Shown: positions 25,401 through 28,803 of the stretch, in pieces
Layout of the letters: every line of letters starts with the position of its first letter
How positions within the stretch are numbered: the stretch's first letter is position 1
Source: a virus
DNA length: 28,803 nucleotides
IMG/VR virus record: IMGVR_UViG_3300000228_000030
Location: 1 to 28,803 of that record
Reading direction: 5' to 3' (one strand)
Position numbers and translations under genes: made by a program
Notes under the pieces: model-generated
The model's input: only the letters and a program-made list of their open reading frames with translations
The model's database searches: none
Told to the model about the DNA's origin: nothing

Positions 25401-26906
25401 AACAATGAAACAATGAACAAAGCATTTGAAAATCAAATGAAAATTACTGGAAAGAATGATATGAAGGTTGCAGGAGAAATAATAAGAAAGGAACTTGGAC
25501 GAACAAATGATGCATCCCAAATACTTGCAGGAACAACTGCGTCGGTAATGAATAAAGATGCGAGAAGAACTGTAGTTGACACAATATTGCAAACAAAAAA
25601 AGATTTTCCAAAAATATTCTCAGATACTGAGCAACCAAATATGATGAAAATTCCACCAAATGTACAAAAAAGAATGCCATATGAATTGCAAGGCGAAATA
25701 AGATATATTGATAAAGCAATGTATAGGCAAATTGTCGGAGGTGAAAGTCCAACTTGGACAAATGGAGAAGGAAATAGAGCATTGAGAGTTGTAGGAACAA
25801 TGGTTAGGGATTTAACTAAACGTTTTAAACAAGATGTTGTATTAAAAAATCCATCTTCATATGGAAATGCAGAAGCAATGAATGTAACATTAGGACTATC
25901 AGTAGGTATTGATCCAATAAAAATAGCAAAATATCAAAAAGAAGCATTGGATGAAATGGCGAATGTAAAGAAATTGATAAGTGAAATAGCAATTGCAGAA
26001 TCATTGGGGAAAGATACAAAAACTATACAAAGTCAATTAAATAAATCTGAATTATACCAAATGGAGAAAATTGGATTGACAACAAATGCAATTGAAGGTG
26101 TTGCAGGAAGTGGTGGAATAGTTTCTGATATGTTATCGGAAGCAACAAGAGGAAACTTAGATAAAATAACAAATGAAATATTGTTGAATCAAAATTCGAC
26201 ACTTGGGAAAGGAACAACGAAAATATTTTCTGCAATAGATACAAGTGGTAGATATATGATTGCAAAAGGAATGATAAATAAAGGAAAATCAATAGAAGAA
26301 GCAGTATTGATTGCGAATGGATTACTTGGAGATATGAATCAAATTGCTCCAGCATTAATATCAACATTAGACAACAATGGTATTGCTCCATTCTTAAAAT
26401 GGTTTACCCAAATAACACCGATGATTATGAAACAAACAAAAGAAAATCCAATGAAAGCATTTGGAGTTGCTGCAGCAGTATATATGCTAGGTAAAGCATC
26501 TGATACAAGAGAAGATCAATTTGATGATAACAATTTTGCTGGAGTAAATTCTGCACCTTGGAATCCAATAGGAACTCCAATAGATTTTGCTGCAGATAAA
26601 ATAGAATCAGTTTCGGATAAAACAAAAGCATATAAACTTGCGAAAAAGAGAGAAGAAGGAACACAGAAAAATAGATTGGATAGTATGGAAATGCTAATGT
26701 ATAATGAATTGGCTCCATACATACTTCCAAGTATATATAAAAAACCATTGGAAGTATTCTTGGGCAAGGAAAAAGATTCTGAATGGACAAACAAAGATTC
26801 AATGAAAGTATTGAGAAAAACGGTACTGCCAAAACGACAACAAAAAAACAATGAAGTTGATTATCGACCATTCACTCAACAAGTGCTTGACGATAATTTA
26901 AAGTAA
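19476..26906 (+). CDS. giant virion protein with T7-type single-subunit RNA polymerase core and GIY-YIG-like domain
   Basis: A 2476-residue protein. Order: 1-130 acidic, unrecognised; 153-240 GIY-YIG/T5orf172-like (LYAFES, IKFGIA, DRYKK, ENAEEIENTIH, GTEYYD); 430-535 Gly/Ala-rich ejection-type region (VAIGATEGAGYAGTFDLA, GLGTVLGGALGG). The RNA polymerase begins with DxxGR at 718-722 (YDDRGRMYA, then HQG). Motif A is DVSNSYMQ with Asp1182, motif B is VTKPLVMKEGYG with Lys1246 and Tyr1254, His1364 lies in PNIIHSIDG, and motif C is HDSF with Asp1384. These match T7 residues 421-425, D537, K631, Y639, H784 and D812. Residues about 750-1150 are a charged helical insert between DxxGR and motif A. 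From 1450 on the protein is helical, ending with an FLKWFTQITPMIMKQ segment near 2310. By analogy with N4 it is packaged, ejected and transcribes early genes. AAAGGA precedes ATG 19476. Confidence 0.87.
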   Translation: MMNEWENLELPKEENAMIDFIPSKQNDDNEWKNIDISSKEALEKLKDFGKDKKVYNDADELWKFGETKDKKPIYKTKDEMDAIDRARANFAQTSFSEGVNKLFGLKGNEADVKVVDGKKESLDNKIINDMDNQQIQEYIGRKMIPSDNPKDKHLYAFESLDVDGTTSIKFGIAKKSFQDRYKKQPEVLQGARLLFDEPVENAEEIENTIHGSKWARENREFAFGKGHIKGSGGTEYYDAKSLLFGETTTNTAQTPIQENATKKVETILKDNPYKDVAKNVRDIGHDLNTTTENINSTEIVKPAEEPLDRTYFLKNDTSKLTVEQLIEKANKVREGTNYLTPGRAYSKDVLESMPQYQELARKIDGDIFKLEGDTPQEKAKSLSKQMSSFNWNMMDTVGSALMLDGNKKLAKNFSDALELYDATDTDATQVVEATKNVATDPTSWISLGTFPAIKGIAQEAGKKGLINYLRGEVPKNVAIGATEGAGYAGTFDLARQNIDIEADKKKEINAGELAQSMGLGTVLGGALGGTMTKLMKAPTKEEGVNAFNEFRNEANTVINNPESTPKQIEEATTHLEFIDNAERIMNSGKTQEENIAALNSILNDGQKKGFLELDTEARKESKPEGLTPEDYETIKNEDGTSQVKLKDDVAKQIEKAKQYKSEQELQIVKGEGAKKTRSEIEQSTFKVRNPLTEQEGVIEGQKYIEPLNDEMKIEYGYDDRGRMYAHEKSLLSHQGTKEDKASLEVVPWKPKIEKWKDIENEIARRMNFYDHDKTLQQRYGQTQASLKQERIKNNIASKDIANRNAFMIDQYRDLYKVTEHKGLRQDIKSSIKEIKENKIVDYKISDELKERVDKQYYDQLKIDETHSAERVRRDIEISQDFKRRTETRLEKNEFDAIDNPEADIVKKQDVDERTIKSIQSKIDDQVSSRLVKDNLNDVKQGMQLLGRNWSGKSSEVLGTKLKNKMKVVDEYRNRLNDMQDFNDAKITLQELRYREERRLQDKWKTGSKIEFKDMTELTKFQEEKIKEYADIGLNVKPSYEKNEFHQSTGAQNSEKARQFKLERESKERKSNSAAYDSLIGRISHFRETGKLPISKDNKYGKQGQVALTEKQIQAIDDKILSDKEIAGMQEIPNVTNAEKKTMIKDSKKNAIVKIREAQKKRLGLSKNDTKPRIVNFKDSISDVSNSYMQIMATVLSSANIGKHTKLGGKGFELNDIREAMGKDFEEMGIKQPEKNGEKIPWKNVTKPLVMKEGYGQQQKSRINELMESNGITKEHAEQIDKAYQNIMEKEMPELKMVREAIYAKLTDPDFNGHIKYKIGNFEVDFKMLKNETGMMKIKGTNKEVTIKTGSVDEASRALMPNIIHSIDGYIARKMQKQGFHSTHDSFVIPAGRTEEDAMKAYNEILKEINSGNLFENIMKQIGVDSKKFKQNTLTNEMIDESTAKMKIEHSKDIAEEATKREEDLSRTLTDSETMREYMASNNHRQTPTGRLIDRLVQEAMHSNMSIARESDDVFERQFALAMQSPHYDKTKQIEAPEGVNKALWNKTQEEIFNESRAKIEYNPFLQEKLMNNQMKDLFDFPTKQERKFFDENGKMIGEKTKSKTDILIKERRLGRKIYNDLPKRIKDYVSKDSKSYQELALKVRNENKSKIETQPETKTEEVIQPKVTEKIQPKVEEAIEQKQMPIEQQFETAIVLHANEVQPNKGLLQKIKDAWYDSEFVAYIERQLGNTERSKQFNKLHAIQQHASEMVARKHEALKKNWDNILPKDELKNITKHILHTDLEAITDASGNVMSVNEIAKFMKDNKRLLDFRHPVMGKLDTAMNQSAKAIGRPENQIGHFFDNADEIVKHFELKQSDAEIIDKMITIKAMKYDTQAFIDKYKNEQWFKDVIQTRKIDKQRSKELFEQNGQSYVKGWIAEITDNGKMLRSDDNPMAENGFEVVRNTQPSYEAGAIPISIEKNKVGKTIEGSKRPINNETMNKAFENQMKITGKNDMKVAGEIIRKELGRTNDASQILAGTTASVMNKDARRTVVDTILQTKKDFPKIFSDTEQPNMMKIPPNVQKRMPYELQGEIRYIDKAMYRQIVGGESPTWTNGEGNRALRVVGTMVRDLTKRFKQDVVLKNPSSYGNAEAMNVTLGLSVGIDPIKIAKYQKEALDEMANVKKLISEIAIAESLGKDTKTIQSQLNKSELYQMEKIGLTTNAIEGVAGSGGIVSDMLSEATRGNLDKITNEILLNQNSTLGKGTTKIFSAIDTSGRYMIAKGMINKGKSIEEAVLIANGLLGDMNQIAPALISTLDNNGIAPFLKWFTQITPMIMKQTKENPMKAFGVAAAVYMLGKASDTREDQFDDNNFAGVNSAPWNPIGTPIDFAADKIESVSDKTKAYKLAKKREEGTQKNRLDSMEMLMYNELAPYILPSIYKKPLEVFLGKEKDSEWTNKDSMKVLRKTVLPKRQQKNNEVDYRPFTQQVLDDNLK

Positions 26907-26932
26907 CAATCAAAAATATAAAAGGACATATT

Positions 26933-27175
26933 ATGGCTAAGAATGGTTATGGAGAAGTGGTACAAGCAATGCCAATAAAGGATAATACTTTCATAGGAAT
27001 TGCAACAAATCAAAATCCGAATGGAGGAACGATTCAAATGCTAGCAGATGGAGATATTACATTTATTTTTGGATTAAAATCAATAGCATTGACAAATATA
27101 AATGCAGGACAAAATTTTCAAGCTGATATAGGTTGTACTGGAATAACATCTACAGCAAATATAATTATTACATAA
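26933..27175 (+). CDS. small beta-rich protein (80 aa)
   Basis: An 80-residue protein with AAAAGGA before its ATG, 26 bases after the giant gene. It is neutral, rich in Gly, Asn, Thr and Ile, and reads as short strands (TFIGIATNQNPNGGTIQML, ADGDITFIFGLKSIALTN, ADIGCTGITSTANIIIT). There are no helices, no signal peptide and no catalytic motif. A small decoration or tail-tip protein would fit its place before the receptor-binding-type gene, but this is inference. Confidence 0.6.
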   Translation: MAKNGYGEVVQAMPIKDNTFIGIATNQNPNGGTIQMLADGDITFIFGLKSIALTNINAGQNFQADIGCTGITSTANIIIT

Positions 27176-27184
27176 GGATTTAAA

Positions 27185-28803
27185 ATGAATTTTGGATTCA
27201 ATTTTGGATTTGGAGGAAACAAAGGAATAAAAGCCTTGATAAACTACTTAAGTTCAGGAGGCATTTTTAAATACACAACATCATTAAATGGCAATACAAT
27301 ACTTAAAAATAATGGTTCAGGAGGAATGATTTACGATGCTCAAACATACACTGGAAGAGCACTACAATTAGGTGCTACTAATGAACTTGCTATCCCAATT
27401 TTTCACACACTTGGTGCAGATACAAAACAAGCAGCTGGGGTTGGTACAGGTTGGACTGCAAATGGCAATCATAGCTACACGGGCAATAACACATCAAGCA
27501 ACTTGGGAAATATATCAACTCTTACTCTATATAGTTCAATGACACTTGAAATAACCTTTGAGATTACAGCGATAACAGCAGGTACGGTTGAGGGTAAGAA
27601 TGCAATAGGTACTTATACAATTTATAAGCCCGCAGAGACCATTACATGTGCTTCTTTTTCTGGAACAATTATAATCAAGTCGGTAAAGCAGATAAACAAT
27701 GATAATAGCTTTCTAACCTATACTGATATTGCAACTAACAAAATTGTTCATCTTGGAAATAGTGTAGATAACACAGGTAACACACCGGAACTTGTTGAGA
27801 ATTATAATACTGTGCCTTCTTCTGCTACTTGGACATCAGGAACAATTACAAATCTACCTGATGGCTTTACGAAACTAGATTATGGGAGTAATGTTAATTC
27901 TTACTTTTATTTTAGAGAAACAAATCCAGAGTTTAAGGAAAACCTTGTTGCTGGCAAATCCTACAGAGCTATAGGAGAGTTTAAAACTGATGGAACCAAT
28001 GCTTATCCGGGTGTTGCGGGGCAAGGGCTAGCAACAACTCCTTCATCAGCTGCTAATGGGGTTGTACCTTTTGATGTTACATTTAAAGCAACAAGTGCAA
28101 GTAATGTTTATATTTCTTGCTATTGCGACTCTGCGACAAACAGAGTAATATATTGGAAATTGACAAGTGTCAATGAAGTCCTCTCGCTTGCTCCAACATA
28201 CAATTTCCTAAACCAAACCGTAAACAATATCCTCACAACTCATGCCGAATTTAGTACAAGCGACCTGACAAAGCTACAAGCTAATCCAAACCTTCTGGCT
28301 AAACTCGCTATGAATGGAAGTGCTGAAGAGCTTGATATGGTACTTACAGGCGATGAAGGATGGTATCCTTGTGCGGAAGAAACAAGAGCTTTAGTTTTTG
28401 ATGCTAAAAGCAAATCAAATGGTTCGTTTTATTTCAGATCATCCAAAGCAACTACTCAAACATATAAACTAAAAATGCCAGTAGGCACTTCTGTAACACT
28501 CAATGGTGTGGTGTATAACGGGAATGGGACTACTGAGGTAGTAGCGACAACTATTGGTAAAGGAGTTAAATTTACCGAGAGTGTGGATGGGGCGTTGACT
28601 TATTTAAAAGTTAATTCTAATGGTTTAACAGGGTTAATACCTAATTTGTCCGCCAATACATTGTTAAACACTTTTGACTGCTACAGCAACCAAGTAACAG
28701 GCTCAATACCTAGCTTATCTGCAAATACTGCATTGGTTACTTTTAGCTGCAGTTACAACCAAGTAACAGGCTCAATACCTAGCTTATCTGCAAATACTGC
28801 ATT
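27185..28803 (+). CDS. receptor-binding-type protein with leucine-rich repeats, 3' end outside the window
   Basis: An open frame of 539 codons from ATG 27185 (AAGGA upstream) to the window end with no stop. The N-terminus is Gly/Phe-rich (NFGFNFGFGG), as in anchors of some tail proteins. Residues about 40-400 look like beta-sandwich or carbohydrate-binding modules with many Thr, Asn and Gly. From residue 471 the protein enters 23-residue leucine-rich repeats of the type LxxFxCxxNQVTGSIPSLSANTA. Such repeats bind proteins or glycans and suit a receptor-binding tip. Codon use differs from the rest of the window: more CTT, GCT, GGC, CTC and other C-ending codons, suggesting a separate origin. 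A tail fibre or a host-derived adhesin are both possible. Confidence 0.75.
   Translation, partial: MNFGFNFGFGGNKGIKALINYLSSGGIFKYTTSLNGNTILKNNGSGGMIYDAQTYTGRALQLGATNELAIPIFHTLGADTKQAAGVGTGWTANGNHSYTGNNTSSNLGNISTLTLYSSMTLEITFEITAITAGTVEGKNAIGTYTIYKPAETITCASFSGTIIIKSVKQINNDNSFLTYTDIATNKIVHLGNSVDNTGNTPELVENYNTVPSSATWTSGTITNLPDGFTKLDYGSNVNSYFYFRETNPEFKENLVAGKSYRAIGEFKTDGTNAYPGVAGQGLATTPSSAANGVVPFDVTFKATSASNVYISCYCDSATNRVIYWKLTSVNEVLSLAPTYNFLNQTVNNILTTHAEFSTSDLTKLQANPNLLAKLAMNGSAEELDMVLTGDEGWYPCAEETRALVFDAKSKSNGSFYFRSSKATTQTYKLKMPVGTSVTLNGVVYNGNGTTEVVATTIGKGVKFTESVDGALTYLKVNSNGLTGLIPNLSANTLLNTFDCYSNQVTGSIPSLSANTALVTFSCSYNQVTGSIPSLSANTA
28595..28803 (+). repeat. tandem 69-bp repeats coding leucine-rich repeats
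   Basis: Three full 69-base units start at 28595, 28664 and 28733, and a fourth begins at 28802. Units 2 and 3 share 48 identical bases (28687-28734 equals 28756-28803), while unit 1 has diverged. Each unit codes 23 residues (LNTFDCYSNQ then VTGSIPSLSANTA). The near-identity points to recent duplication, so copy number may vary between related phages. The array continues beyond the window. Confidence 0.9.

Noticed and set aside
28595-28803. CRISPR array from the regular repeats at the end of the window
   Set aside because: Units are 69 bases with no variable spacers, stay in frame and code leucine-rich repeats.
1-28803. tRNA genes, integrase, attachment sites or lysis genes
   Set aside because: I looked for tRNA-like cloverleaf and T-loop sequences, tyrosine/serine recombinase motifs and lysozyme/holin patterns and saw none; they may lie outside the window.

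Overview
This window is a late-gene and DNA-metabolism segment of a tailed double-stranded DNA phage. All genes are on the + strand, packed end to end with short or overlapping junctions (TTGA, ATGA, TAGTG). The DNA is AT-rich, with AGA/AAA/ATA-heavy codons, AAGGA-type ribosome sites and TGA used as a stop. There is a portal, a scaffold-like gene, a capsid of the N4-gp56 type, a tail spike and a giant ejection-type protein, but no tape-measure, sheath or tube genes. This suggests a short-tailed (podovirus) particle. The host cannot be fixed from the sequence; an AT-rich Gram-negative bacterium is a guess.

Layout. (1) Positions 1-5512: DNA metabolism and small genes. These include a FEN/T5-type 5'-3' exonuclease, a Sak4-like RecA-fold ATPase, a single-stranded-DNA-binding protein with an acidic tail, a MazG-like nucleotide pyrophosphohydrolase and a probable small terminase, with several unrecognised small proteins between them. 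(2) 5505-7073: large terminase. (3) 7096-13320: adaptor-like and tail genes, including a 788-residue pectate-lyase-type tail spike with a self-cleaving S74 chaperone, a 573-residue protein with hydrophobic segments and a coiled-coil protein. (4) 13317-17765: portal, scaffold-like protein and major capsid protein. (5) 17833-19468: three small virion-type genes of unknown role. (6) 19476-26906: one 2476-codon gene. (7) 26933-28803: a small unknown protein and the start of a receptor-binding-type protein that ends in leucine-rich repeats and runs off the window.

Two findings stand out. First, the 2476-residue protein carries all the signature motifs of a T7-type single-subunit RNA polymerase: DxxGR, motif A Asp1182, motif B Lys1246/Tyr1254, His1364 and motif C Asp1384. 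They sit inside what otherwise looks like a DNA-ejection protein with glycine/alanine-rich, membrane-active-looking segments. This is the design of the N4 virion RNA polymerase, but the gene order differs from the N4 order I recall, a roughly 400-residue segment splits the polymerase core, and a GIY-YIG-like domain lies near the N-terminus. Second, the major capsid gene is interrupted by a compact 265-nt group I intron (16646-16910) of the IA type. It has recognisable P1-P9 helices, two GNRA loops and a perfect 6-bp P10, and it contains no homing endonuclease. The capsid is therefore a 338-residue protein made by splicing, not two separate reading frames.

Inferred life cycle: the giant protein would be packaged, enter the cell with the DNA and transcribe the first genes. 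The exonuclease, Sak4 and SSB group would support replication and recombination, and the terminase pair would package DNA through the portal.
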